A stretch of 64,000 nucleotides of DNA from Erwinia sp. SLM-02. GTDB taxonomy: Bacteria > Pseudomonadota > Gammaproteobacteria > Enterobacterales > Enterobacteriaceae. Numbering within the stretch: the first letter of the stretch is position 1; the number at the start of each line of letters is the position of its first letter. Below the pieces are notes generated by a model, which saw nothing but the letters and a program-made list of their open reading frames with translations, was not told the DNA's origin and did not search any database. The position numbers were made by a program, and so were the translations under genes. Below are positions 1-8,454 of this stretch, piece after piece. The DNA lies in contig NZ_JAQISN010000005.1 of the NCBI RefSeq assembly GCF_037450285.1, positions 62,001 to 126,000 of the forward strand, in the 5' to 3' direction.

Positions 1-1
1 T

Positions 2-514
2 CCTGAACCGGTTATTCAGTCCAAGCCGATTGTTAAGCCGAAGCCAAAGCCGAAGCCGAAACCTGAAACAAAGCCAAAACCGGTTGCTGAAAAAGCGCCG
101 AAGCCGCAGGCGCGCGTGGCTCCACGGTCGCCTGCCGTTAGCAGGCCGGTGAGCCAGCCCTCCGCGCCCCCTGCTCCGCCTGCTCCTCCGGCCCCGAAAG
201 CCAACGCGCAGGCGGTAGAAAACGGCTACCTGCAGGCGCTACGCCGCGAGCTGGAACAGCGCAAACGCTACCCGAGCGGCCGCCAGGCATCACTGGAGCG
301 TCCACAGGGCAACGTTGAAGTCTGGCTGGAGGTTGACCGCAGCGGCAGGGTGCTCGCTTCCGGTATTGCCGGCAGGGCGCCGAGCATGTTGCTCAATCGC
401 GCCGCGCTCAGCTCTTTACAAAGTATCAGCCAGCTGAAGCCCTTCCCTGAAGAGGCTTTCGCCGGGCAAAGAAGTAAAAGGTTTACCGCAACGTTTAATT
501 ATCAGGCTCCATAA
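2..514 (+). CDS. tonB: TonB-type energy transducer, C-terminal part (5'-truncated by window)
   Basis: The reading frame is open from the first bases and ends in TAA, so the start lies upstream of the window. The visible part opens with a low-complexity Pro/Lys/Glu stretch (repeated KP, then PAPPAPPAP), the periplasm-spanning linker typical of TonB, and ends with a compact TonB C-terminal domain (YLQALRRELEQRKRYPSGR, then a VEVWLEVDRSGRV strand and PFPEEAF). TonB passes proton-motive-force energy from ExbB/ExbD to outer-membrane receptors. Only 33 bp separate it from the receptor gene that follows, so it is probably a dedicated TonB for that receptor. The N-terminal membrane anchor is not visible. 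Confidence 0.85.
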   Translation, partial: PEPVIQSKPIVKPKPKPKPKPETKPKPVAEKAPKPQARVAPRSPAVSRPVSQPSAPPAPPAPPAPKANAQAVENGYLQALRRELEQRKRYPSGRQASLERPQGNVEVWLEVDRSGRVLASGIAGRAPSMLLNRAALSSLQSISQLKPFPEEAFAGQRSKRFTATFNYQAP

Positions 515-547
515 AATTTAATTATCTGTTTTTTCACAGGAAAAAAA

Positions 548-2788
548 ATGAAGAACTTTAATTATTCTGGGATTGCGTTAGCCGTGGTGACGGCCTTGTT
601 ATCAGGTTCATCGCTGGCGGCAGACAGCAGCGATGTGGGGGAGATTAACGTCAAAGGGCAGTCGCTGGGCGGCGGTCTGATGGTGCAGGAAGACAGCAGT
701 AAAGCGCGCTCCACGCTGACCAAAGAAGCCATGGACAAAGCGCCCGGTGCCAGCAACGCGATCGACATGCTGAAATATACGCCGGGTATGAACGTCAACA
801 GTAATGACGCCAGCGGCCTGAGCGGTATCGACTACACCATGCGCGGGATGAACGCCGACCAAATCGGCCTGTCGATGGACGGCATCCCGATTAACGATTC
901 GGGTAACTATGCGGTGTATCCGAACCTGCTGGGCGACGCGGATAACCTTGAACAGATCTTTGTGACTCAGGGCTCTTCCGAAGCGGACGGCCCGCATATC
1001 GGGTCCAGCGGCGGCAACATCGGCCTGGTCACAAAGCGCCCGTCTAAAGAGTTCGGCGGCTTCGTCAAGCAAACGCTGGGCAGCAATAGTCTCAGCAAAA
1101 CCTTTGCCCGCCTGGAGACCGGCGAATACAACGGTTTCAGCAACTGGCTCTCTTACTCGCACACCGAAGCCAAAAAGTGGCGCGGAGAAGGACGCAACTA
1201 CTCCAACAAGTTCGAGATGAACTCGCTGTACGAGGATGGCAACGGCAACAGCAGTAACCTGATCGTGAAGTACAACAAGCAGGACAACACCAACTACAAC
1301 ACCCTGAGCAAAGCGCAGTTTGACGAAGATCCGACTCAGGATTACTCGACCTCCCCGGTTTATAACAGCAGAGGACAGCTGAGCAAATATTACAAGCTGG
1401 ACCGTAACCCGTTTGAAAACTTCAGCCTCTCTTTCTCACAACGACTGCAGCTTCGCGACAACCTCGCGCTGACCGTTCAGCCCTATTACTACTGGGGTAA
1501 CGGCGGCAGCTTTACCGGGCAAACGGCCTCGGTGCTGTCCGGCACCTCCGATCAGGCCGGGCAGTACGACCTGAGCAATTTAACATCCAATACCTACTAC
1601 CGACCTTCGTGGACCCAGACATGGCGGCCGGGCGTTACCACGAAACTGAAGTGGGATATTAACGACGAGCACAGCCTGGATATCGGTTACTGGTATGAGC
1701 GTGCGCGCCAGTCGCAGACTCAGCCGTTTATCAGCATTCAGGATGATGGCAACCCGGCGAACGTTTCCGGTAAGCCCGGTGGATCCGATCAGGTAAAAGA
1801 CGCCAACGGCAACACGGTACAGGGCCGCAACCAGTACACCGTTACCCCGGCGCAAAAAGTCTGGCTGCAGGATACCTGGTTCGTGTCACCAGAGTGGACG
1901 GTGGTGGGCGGGCTGGCGTATCAGTACGTCGAGCGCATTGGTGATAACAAGGGCAGCCTGTACAACGCGCCGGAAAAGCGTAAAGCGACCTACCATGAGT
2001 TCCTGCCGAACTTCAGCCTCAGCTATAAGCCGAACCTGGAAAACCAACTGTTCTATAACCTGACGCGCAACATGCGCACACCGCCAAACTACGTGCTCTA
2101 CAACGTGGGCGACTCCATCAACACCGCGCCGGAGCTGAGCTGGAACCACGAGCTGGGCTGGCGTTTCCAGCGCGACGATATGCTGCTGAGCGCGACCGTT
2201 TTCTATATGCGCTATTCCGACCGTCAGATCTCTACCACCAATGCTGACGGCGACTACGAAATGATGAATATCGGCAGCGTGGAAAGTAAAGGGCTGGAGC
2301 TGGAGTGGAGCGGTAAGCTGCCGTACAACTTCAACTACTACACCTCGTACACCTACACGCATTCCGAACAAAAAGATGACATTGTGAGCAACGGCGGCAA
2401 TCCACTGCCAACGTCGGGCAAAACGGTGCCAAACGTACCGAAAAACATGCTTAACATGTCGCTGGGGTATGACAATGGTCTGTATTACGGCAGCTTCGGC
2501 GGTAAATACGTCAGCGCGTTCTACGGCGATTTAACCAACGACGAGAAAATCAGCGGCCGCACGATCTTTGACGTTGCCGCAGGCGTTCATCTGCCGGTGG
2601 ATAAAAAGATTGTTAAAAGCGCCACCCTGCGCTTTGGCATCGATAACCTGTTCGATAAAGAGTACCTGACCTCCGTGCGTTCAACGACCTTTAACGCGGC
2701 ACCTTACAACGGCGTGAGGGCCAGCACTCCGTATTACAACGTCGGCGAAGAGCGCACCTTTAGCGTTTCGCTGGAAGCCACCTTTTAA
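548..2788 (+). CDS. TonB-dependent outer-membrane receptor
   Basis: 746 residues, a normal length for the family. An N-terminal signal peptide (cleavage near SSLAADSS) precedes a TonB-box-like DVGEINVKG, a plug domain (about 45-165, with the GMNADQIGLSMDGIPIND region) and a large beta-barrel rich in Tyr/Trp/Asn strands. It ends in a terminal Phe (SVSLEATF), as expected for BAM-assembled barrels. Such receptors import iron chelates, haem, cobalamin or sugars; the substrate cannot be read from sequence. It lies between tonB and exbB, 19 bp upstream of exbB. No Fur box is visible in the 33 bp upstream, so the promoter is presumably before tonB or further left. The start has an AGGAAAAAAA leader. 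Confidence 0.93.
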   Translation: MKNFNYSGIALAVVTALLSGSSLAADSSDVGEINVKGQSLGGGLMVQEDSSKARSTLTKEAMDKAPGASNAIDMLKYTPGMNVNSNDASGLSGIDYTMRGMNADQIGLSMDGIPINDSGNYAVYPNLLGDADNLEQIFVTQGSSEADGPHIGSSGGNIGLVTKRPSKEFGGFVKQTLGSNSLSKTFARLETGEYNGFSNWLSYSHTEAKKWRGEGRNYSNKFEMNSLYEDGNGNSSNLIVKYNKQDNTNYNTLSKAQFDEDPTQDYSTSPVYNSRGQLSKYYKLDRNPFENFSLSFSQRLQLRDNLALTVQPYYYWGNGGSFTGQTASVLSGTSDQAGQYDLSNLTSNTYYRPSWTQTWRPGVTTKLKWDINDEHSLDIGYWYERARQSQTQPFISIQDDGNPANVSGKPGGSDQVKDANGNTVQGRNQYTVTPAQKVWLQDTWFVSPEWTVVGGLAYQYVERIGDNKGSLYNAPEKRKATYHEFLPNFSLSYKPNLENQLFYNLTRNMRTPPNYVLYNVGDSINTAPELSWNHELGWRFQRDDMLLSATVFYMRYSDRQISTTNADGDYEMMNIGSVESKGLELEWSGKLPYNFNYYTSYTYTHSEQKDDIVSNGGNPLPTSGKTVPNVPKNMLNMSLGYDNGLYYGSFGGKYVSAFYGDLTNDEKISGRTIFDVAAGVHLPVDKKIVKSATLRFGIDNLFDKEYLTSVRSTTFNAAPYNGVRASTPYYNVGEERTFSVSLEATF

Positions 2789-2807
2789 CTGACCGGAGGG
2801 CACGCTG

Positions 2808-3455
2808 ATGGATGCCAACCTGATCCACGACATTATTTTCTACATTATGTATGCCGCGCTGGCGATCGCCGTGGTGATACTGATTGAACGCGGGCTTTAT
2901 TTCTCGTGGACCCAGCGCCAGGCTCAGCGCTTTGAACAGGCGCTGAAGCCGGACGTCCGCCGGGCGTCGGACCTGCCGGAATCGCTGACCCGGCGCAGCA
3001 GCCTGCCGCTGACCACGATTCTGCCGGTGCTGGAGAAAAAACAAATGACGGAAGACCGCGAGGCGATGAGCGATTTAATTGATGCGCAATACCTGCTGAG
3101 CAAACCGCAGATGTCGCGCGGGCTGTGGATGCTTGAAACCGTGGTGACCGCCGCGCCGTTGCTGGGCCTGCTGGGGACGATACTGGGCATTATGGATACC
3201 TTTAAGGCGCTTTCCGCCTCTGGCGTATCTGACGCCAGTATGGTTTCCGCCGGGATGGGCACCGCGCTGTACGCCACCGGTCTGGGGATTGCGATAGCGC
3301 TGCTGTGCCTGGTGGGCAACAACTACCTGCAAAGCCGCATGGAACGCATTAACGAGCTGCTCAAGGTTCTGCTGATCCGTGCCGGCAGCCCGGGCAGTCG
3401 TCCGGACAAAAGCGAGCAACGCTGGGAAGGGCGCGAGGCGCAGCGCTATGCCTGA
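2808..3455 (+). CDS. exbB: MotA/TolQ/ExbB proton-channel family protein (ExbB-like)
   Basis: 215 residues preceded by a strong GGAGGG ribosome site. It has the ExbB/TolQ layout: one TM near residues 8-28, a cytoplasmic segment, then two TMs near 108-130 and 145-170 with the family signature LLGLLGTILGIMDTF. ExbB forms the inner-membrane proton channel with ExbD and energises TonB. Together with the upstream tonB and receptor it makes a self-contained energised-uptake unit. No exbD is visible in the window; it may lie upstream of tonB. The last 8 bp overlap the start of the phospholipase D gene, so the two are translationally linked. Confidence 0.88.
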   Translation: MDANLIHDIIFYIMYAALAIAVVILIERGLYFSWTQRQAQRFEQALKPDVRRASDLPESLTRRSSLPLTTILPVLEKKQMTEDREAMSDLIDAQYLLSKPQMSRGLWMLETVVTAAPLLGLLGTILGIMDTFKALSASGVSDASMVSAGMGTALYATGLGIAIALLCLVGNNYLQSRMERINELLKVLLIRAGSPGSRPDKSEQRWEGREAQRYA

Positions 3456-4695
3456 TTATCGTCAATACGGGTGGCCGGGAGGCCGCCTGATTAGCCTGGT
3501 CGCGGGCGGCTGGATGCTGCTAAGTCTGCCCGCGCAGGCGGCGTTTTCAATACCGGGCTACGAGCTGGTTTATAACGCACCCCAGGAAACCACGCTGCAG
3601 AACGATGATTTGCGCAATGCTGCCGAAGTCTGGCAGCAGATGTTTGATTCGGCGCACACTCATATCGATCTGGCGCAGTTTTATGTGGCAAACGAACAAG
3701 GCTCGCTGCTGGACGGCGTGCTGACCCACCTGCGGGCCGCCGGGGAACGCGGTGTAAAAATTCGTTTTCTGATGGAGGAGAAAGGCGTTGGCCTGTCGAC
3801 GCCGGAAACGCTGGCGGCGCTGAAAACCATCCCCAACCTTGAGCTGCGGATTATTCCGTTCCACCGGCTGACCGGCGGTATCGTCCATGCCAAGTATCTG
3901 CTGGTGGATGGCAAAGAAGCCTTTGTCGGCAGCCAGAACTTTGACTGGCGCGCGCTGGAGCAGATTCAGGAAACCGGCCTGCGGATCGATGATGCACAAG
4001 CGGTGCGGCAAATTCAGGCTATCTTCGATCAGGACTGGCAGGCGCAGGCCCTGCTCGCCGGGAATAAGCCGGTGCCAAAACTGGCGTGGCAGGCACCGGC
4101 GTCGTCCCCACAGGGCAATTATCTGGTTGCCAGCCCGCGCGACTACAACCCGAGCGGGGTGATTGACTCGCAGGTTGAACTGCCGCGTCTGCTGGCCAAC
4201 GCCAAATCGCGGATCCGGGTGCAGGTGATGGACTACGCCCCGCTGTCGTGGGGAGAAAAGGGAAAGCGCCCCTATTACGCCACGATTGATAACGCCCTGC
4301 GCAGCGCGGCCGCGCGGGGGGTGCAGGTTGAACTGATGGTGGCCAGCTGGAATCTGAAAAAACCGGAGGTGTTCTGGTTAAAGAGCCTGTCGCTGGTGCC
4401 TAACGTGCAGCTGAAGGTGGTGACCATCCCTCCCGCAGCCCGGGGCTTTATTCCCTTTGCACGAGTGGTTCATAGCAAGCTTATGACCATCGACGGCGCG
4501 ACCGCCTGGGTGGGAACCAGCAACTGGAGCGGGGGCTATTTTGATAACTCGCGCAACCTTGAGCTGGTGATGAACAGCGGGCCGATGACCGAGCGCCTGG
4601 ACGCGCTTTACAGCCAGCTGTGGAACAGCCCCTACGCGGAGCCAATCAGGGTTGATTTTGATTATCCGCTCCCCCACCCTGCCCGCGAAAAGTAG
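3448..4695 (+). CDS. Exported phospholipase D-like protein (two HKD motifs)
   Basis: 415 residues from the ATG that overlaps the end of exbB; this start gives a clean signal peptide (LISLVAGGWMLLSLPAQA, cleavage before AFSIPG). Both halves of a PLD fold are present: HAKYLLVD near residue 147, followed by GSQNFDWR, and HSKLMTID near 342, followed by GTSNWSGG, so both HxKxxxxD half-sites are intact. Members are phosphatidylhydrolases, cardiolipin synthases or nucleases, working through a phosphohistidine. A periplasmic PLD translated together with an ExbB/TonB receptor system is unusual. It could process a phosphodiester-containing ligand after import or remodel envelope lipid; this is inference. 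Confidence 0.88.
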   Translation: MPDYRQYGWPGGRLISLVAGGWMLLSLPAQAAFSIPGYELVYNAPQETTLQNDDLRNAAEVWQQMFDSAHTHIDLAQFYVANEQGSLLDGVLTHLRAAGERGVKIRFLMEEKGVGLSTPETLAALKTIPNLELRIIPFHRLTGGIVHAKYLLVDGKEAFVGSQNFDWRALEQIQETGLRIDDAQAVRQIQAIFDQDWQAQALLAGNKPVPKLAWQAPASSPQGNYLVASPRDYNPSGVIDSQVELPRLLANAKSRIRVQVMDYAPLSWGEKGKRPYYATIDNALRSAAARGVQVELMVASWNLKKPEVFWLKSLSLVPNVQLKVVTIPPAARGFIPFARVVHSKLMTIDGATAWVGTSNWSGGYFDNSRNLELVMNSGPMTERLDALYSQLWNSPYAEPIRVDFDYPLPHPAREK

Positions 4696-4839
4696 ATGAC
4701 GTTGTGGCTGATGATGCAGGCGGGATGCATCATCGGAAAGAAGAAAAAATGCGACTGCCGCGGTTTTGGGTGCGGTGGTGGCATTTATCAGTTTCAAACT
4801 TGAAGAATGAGTTCACAAAGAACTGCAATATAATCAGTA

Positions 4840-5082
4840 TTACCGCCGGCGTTCCACACGATACCTAACGGTAATACCAAATTCAGACATTGTGTGTATA
4901 TAGTCCGGATTTTTTAGCGTACGGTCGATCGCCTTAGTGCGGTGTGTCTTATACTTCTTCCTGGCGTCTTCCGGGAAGTTTTCACTCGTTACCATGTCAT
5001 CCCATGACTCATATGATTTTTCCCCGGGAATCATAACGACCTTCCATCTCTGGAATCGCCGGGAAATGTTTTCAAATGACAT
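4840..5082 (-). CDS. Hypothetical protein next to the prophage junction
   Basis: 80 residues starting MSFENISRRF. I chose this ATG because a perfect AGGAGG lies 4 bp upstream; an upstream in-frame extension lacks such a site. The product is small and very basic (Lys/Arg-rich, ending YRVERRR) with no signal peptide or TM. I do not recognise a family. It sits just outside the candidate att repeat at 5127, reading away from the prophage. In the uninterrupted replicon it would have followed the small minus-strand gene now found at 12673-12846. The function is unknown. Confidence 0.6.
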   Translation of the reverse strand: MSFENISRRFQRWKVVMIPGEKSYESWDDMVTSENFPEDARKKYKTHRTKAIDRTLKNPDYIHTMSEFGITVRYRVERRR

Positions 5083-5126
5083 CGCCCCTCCTGAATGTTT
5101 TAGCGCGACAACTTGAGCAGCATACA

Positions 5127-5152
5127 AAAAAAGACTCCTAAAGGAGTCTTTT
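5127..5152 (-). terminator. Rho-independent terminator-like hairpin, candidate attR
   Basis: A perfect inverted repeat (AAAAGACTCC, loop TAAA, GGAGTCTTTT) with a T-run on the minus strand. The same 26 bp with two substitutions recur in the same orientation at 12646-12671, right after the P2-type integrase. The pair therefore brackets the prophage remnant and may be its attachment cores. It could instead simply be two related terminators. Confidence 0.6.
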
Positions 5153-5354
5153 AAAAATCTTAAAACAATGAAATAAAATAATTTATTTCAGATTGCGCCC
5201 ACACATTGACCACGCCGATAAGAGCAACCCCGCATATGCTAGGTTGCTCCTCACAGATAAATATTCGATGGCTTTATGCATTTCTAAGAATCGTATACCA
5301 CTATCAATTTTTCTTATCGCTTGCGGAAAGCTAAAAAAGATGAATCAAGGTCAT

Positions 5355-6299
5355 TTAATTTTTATTTATTGCAGAATTTAAAAATCCACCGACGATGAAT
5401 ATGCACAACAAAAGTTGCAGACTGACAAAAGCCCTGATTAATCTATCACTAGCAACAATGTCACCAAAAGTTGTAGTTGTAGATATCCCTACACTAAAAT
5501 AAATGAAATCAATAGGATTGAGTCTTGCCATATACTGCTTGTAATATCGACCGACGTTATCGATTGCAGCAGAACGCTTACCCCCCATTTCTTGTACTAG
5601 TTCAAATCTCTTATCATTATAACTTATTCTTCTCTCATTTAATTTAATTAAATCATCACGCGTCTCCTTAGAAGTAAATAGCGTCAAATTCTTAAGAATA
5701 TAATCAGCGATTTTAAATGATTGACGTGCGGTTTCTAGTCTAGCTTCTGCTAATCTGACTCGTTCATCACCAATGCGCTGAATTTTCATAACATCATCAT
5801 TTGTCTTAACTATAACTGGAGACTCTTTTTCAAAATTAGCCACGTTTGCTTCTAAAGCTTTCTCATGCTCTATAAACGCTGACAACATCTCTTGTTCATA
5901 TTCCTTTTTTTTATCTGTAAATTCGGCTTCTTTTTTCTTATAGACTGAATTAAACTCGTTATCAAGATCAGCCAATTCAGAATCAATTTTCTCTAGATCA
6001 TTTTTATCTTTGGATAATTTTAAAACATATTCGTCATTTTCTTTTTTAAGAACATTCAAATCTATGCCGCTACCCATAGGGTAGTCGTAACCCTCATCAC
6101 TCCAAAGCATCACGTTCATATCGTAAAATGGATGCACATTAAGCTCCGAGTTTATAATAAAACTATCTGGCCTATACAACCAAAATCCGTAGTACAAGAA
6201 GGCGAAAAATATAACCACAGAAAAATATATTACTGCCCAGACCCGCAACTTCCAGGAAGAAATTACTTTAAAAATTAATTTTGAGTCGATTTGCGACAT
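5355..6299 (-). CDS. Two-TM ion-channel-like protein with long coiled coil
   Basis: 314 residues, AT-rich. TM1 spans about 18-41 (VWAVIYFSVVIFFAFLYYGF). A Lys/Glu-rich helical stretch, about 80-250, is predicted coiled coil. Next comes a pore-helix and filter-like segment, IYFSVGISTTTTFGDI, and TM2 near 288-308 (FVSLQLLLCIFIVGGF). The TM-pore-TM arrangement and TTTTFGD resemble the Ion_trans_2 filter TVGYGD, but with Thr where the first filter Gly would be. In the usual topology the coiled coil would be periplasmic. It lies between ogr and the candidate attR, a place where P2-type prophages carry accessory genes. A role in superinfection exclusion or abortive infection is inference. Confidence 0.65.
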   Translation of the reverse strand: MSQIDSKLIFKVISSWKLRVWAVIYFSVVIFFAFLYYGFWLYRPDSFIINSELNVHPFYDMNVMLWSDEGYDYPMGSGIDLNVLKKENDEYVLKLSKDKNDLEKIDSELADLDNEFNSVYKKKEAEFTDKKKEYEQEMLSAFIEHEKALEANVANFEKESPVIVKTNDDVMKIQRIGDERVRLAEARLETARQSFKIADYILKNLTLFTSKETRDDLIKLNERRISYNDKRFELVQEMGGKRSAAIDNVGRYYKQYMARLNPIDFIYFSVGISTTTTFGDIVASDRLIRAFVSLQLLLCIFIVGGFLNSAINKN

Positions 6300-6387
6300 G
6301 ACGATGACCTTAATTTATTAGCAGATCCCATTTTAACCTAAAAATAACAATTAATTGTTATTTCGCTTTATTTAAAATTACCATAGG

Positions 6388-6609
6388 TCACATCCAGTTC
6401 ATATTCTGCTGCCCTGATATTGTTGGGTGAGGTGGCGCTGGCACTAATACTGCAGGCGATGCAATAAACCGCTCAACCGTTTCATTGGTAACAAACGTGC
6501 AGCTGAAGTTGATGTTTGTGCACTGATGATAACGCTCTTTGATAGTGTCAGATAAATAGCGGCTTGTGCGGACGTGAGCAGCAAAATGACATTTTGGACA
6601 ATGAAACAT
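6388..6609 (-). CDS. ogr: Ogr/Delta-type late-gene transcription activator
   Basis: 73 residues, close to the 72 of P2 Ogr, and apparently intact. It begins MFHCPKCHFAAHVRTSRYLS, then ERYHQC and FSCTF, giving the CxxC...C(x4)C zinc-binding set of the family, and ends SGQQNMNWM as in P2-type Ogr. Ogr binds late promoters and contacts RNA polymerase alpha to switch on head, tail and lysis genes. Here its normal targets are mostly deleted. I chose the ATG at 6609 by alignment to the family; an upstream in-frame start would add 20 unrelated residues. Confidence 0.9.
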   Translation of the reverse strand: MFHCPKCHFAAHVRTSRYLSDTIKERYHQCTNINFSCTFVTNETVERFIASPAVLVPAPPHPTISGQQNMNWM

Positions 6610-6684
6610 AGCGAACACCTTTTTAATTTCTGATACGTTAACTCTAACAACAAAATTATTACATAACAAACACTTATATTATAT

Positions 6685-7715
6685 TCATTGATTTAACTCT
6701 TCGCTATCATACTCACCAACAAAAACCTTCACCTCAAGCTCTAAGCCCGTCGTGTAGCCGTTCCCGTTGAGGTTATGCACCACCCGGCTGATTATCCATG
6801 CTTGCTCGTCTATAACGCGCTTAAAGCCTTTCATCGCAACCGGCGTTTCAGGAAATAAATCAGCCCGGCCAGTCGCCAGCGAGATTGAAAACTCCGCAAC
6901 ACCAAGCTGCAGCTTATTCCACTTTGCCTGAGCAGCGCACATGGCCTGCGTCTTTGTCGCGTAGATGGTCGTGAGCTCCAGCACATTGTCAGACTCACCG
7001 GCCATATACTCCCCCTCGCGCGCTTCCTGCTCTTTTTTGGCCTGGTGCTTTGACGGCTTTCGAGTACTGCAGCGCGCGCAGGTGCTGCTCTTTCGGCTTG
7101 CGTTTTATCTTCACCTTTTGCTTTTGCGGTTTCGAGTCTTTGGTTTGCAGCCATTTCGCCGTCACGCCGGTGTAGGCTTCCCGGTCAGCAATGGCAAACT
7201 CATGCAGGTCACCGTCTCCACGCTCAAGTGTCATCTGCGGGATAGGTTTACCGCTGGCCAGCATCGCGTCACCGACTTTGATGAATAACAGTTTCCCGGC
7301 CTTTACCGAAACGTTGCGCCGTTGCGGTCAGCCAGACGGGACCGAAACACCGCGTCGGATTCCTGCGTCTGGTCAATGTGAGGCACGGAGATCGCTTTTA
7401 GCGTGTCGGCCACGCTGGCCATCAGCTTATTGCGCGCCGCAATGGTCTCGACAATCACTCCGAGCCTGGTGTCATGCCATGACTGTTCCCGGCGAGAATT
7501 CAGCGCTCCGCGAAAATCAGCGCTGCGCCCCCCGATAGTCAGCGTATCCGGTGCGGCCCGGTGCTCGATTTCATCGACCGTAAAACTGCCCTTGTTGAGC
7601 AACGCGGATCCCTGCCAGCCGTGCCACAGCGTCAGCCTTGCGCCGCGCGGCGGCAGCTCGACCAGCCCGTCGGCATCATCGAGTTCGATATCGAGCTGGT
7701 CAGCCTCGAATCTGC
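6685..7715 (-). pseudogene. D: P2 gpD-like late control / baseplate hub protein, broken
   Basis: Three reading frames together spell most of P2 gpD. First comes RFEADQLDIELDDADG through FTVDEIEH and PHIDQTQESDAVF. After a frameshift near 7305 come ASGKPIP and DREAYTGVTAKWLQTKDSKP. After a second shift between about 7090 and 7010 come MAGESDNVLELTT and FKRVIDEQAWI to the normal end. The first 40 or so codons are gone, replaced by a fusion to gpE at about 7715. gpD is the tail hub needed for virion assembly; this copy cannot make it. Confidence 0.85.
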
Positions 7716-7844
7716 GATTCCCGCGTTCGGTTTGGTCAGGGTGATTTGCGCGATTTTCTGCTCGCCACACATCAGCGGGGTATCGAGGATCACAACGTTC
7801 GAGCTTTCAGTTTCGGTGGTGGCGGTTTCGTTGATATTTTCCAT
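7716..7844 (-). pseudogene. E: P2 gpE-like tail assembly protein, N-terminal fragment
   Basis: About 43 codons from an ATG preceded by GAGAG: MENINETATT, then VVILDTPLMCGEQKIAQIT and TLTKPNAG, which resembles the start of P2 gpE. The frame then runs directly into gpD sequence at about 7715 in another register. In P2 the genes E', T and U lie between E and D, so a deletion has removed roughly the whole tape-measure block. The fusion frame stops soon after the joint. Confidence 0.75.
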
Positions 7845-7900
7845 GATGTTTCTCTCTTCAAAGTTAAGTGACCGGCCAGCATTGCTGACCGGATCAAGGG

Positions 7901-8209
7901 TTACAGGCCAATCGCCTTACGGTGCTCCGCCAGACGGTCGACAAAGGCGGTATCGAGCTCGCCACCGATAGCCAGCAAAAGCACCTGCTCGCCAACGGAT
8001 GGAGCCCACCACACCCACGAGCGCCCGGCGCGACAGGTTAGCCAGTTAAGCCAGTTAAGCCAGTTAAGCCAGTTAAGCCAGGAAGTTTGCACCCCGCCGG
8101 TCTGGACGCGATAAAGCCCCTCAATGGGGTCGACATCGGTCAAAATGCCGATGCGGATGAGGTTGCGTATCGCACGGGCGATATACTGCAGAGAAGTTAG
8201 ATTGTTCAT
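7901..8209 (-). pseudogene. V: P2 gpV-like baseplate spike protein, truncated
   Basis: 102 codons. The first 85 or so match P2 gpV: SLQYIARAIRNLIRIG, GLYRVQTGGVQTSWL, RAGRSWVWWAPSVGEQVLLL and GGELDTAFV, about 40% of the usual length. The last residues, DRLAEHRKAIGL, do not belong to gpV and may be the C-terminus of the tail-tube gene FII, which precedes E in P2; this is inference. A deletion would thus have joined V to FII, removing W, J, I, H, G and FI. A 9-bp tandem repeat interrupts the WL motif. No convincing ribosome site precedes the ATG. Confidence 0.8.
8042..8077. repeat. 9-bp tandem repeat (CCAGTTAAG x4) inside gpV fragment
   Basis: Four perfect copies of CCAGTTAAG, flanked by partial copies on both sides. 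Being a multiple of three, they add N-W-L units on the minus strand (WLNWLNWLNWLNWLT) where P2 gpV has a single WLQWLT. It looks like slipped-strand expansion in a gene under little selection. Confidence 0.9.
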
Positions 8210-8454
8210 GGGGGAAGATGCCGCCGGGCAAGGCCAGCGGCAATCGAGAGGGGTTATGTCAGAGATGGAACAACAATCGGTTACTTTAAATTCTGAATTA
8301 TTTAGCTCCATAAATACCAAGATAGCATTCTAGCTTACATGACTAACTGACTATACTTGCTCGAAGATTCGTATCAAAGTTTGCAAAGATTATTGGAAAT
8401 TCTTACAGCAATTTGGTTACATAGAGTTATAAATGATTCACATTGAGGGTTGTC

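Noticed and set aside
2..120. Repetitive AAGCCGAAG-like DNA at the window start as a possible tandem repeat element
   Set aside because: It encodes the Pro-Lys linker of TonB; the repetition reflects protein composition.
5193..5381. A 62-codon plus-strand frame between the att candidate and the channel gene
   Set aside because: No ribosome site, poor codon use, overlaps the 3' end of the channel gene; AT-rich spacer is a simpler reading.
7303..7770. Treating the three gpD frames as separate hypothetical genes
   Set aside because: Together they align in order to one P2 gpD with frameshifts, so a single pseudogene is the better call.
8026..8085. CRISPR-like array at the CCAGTTAAG repeats
   Set aside because: Units are 9 bp without spacers and lie in frame inside gpV; a microsatellite explains it.
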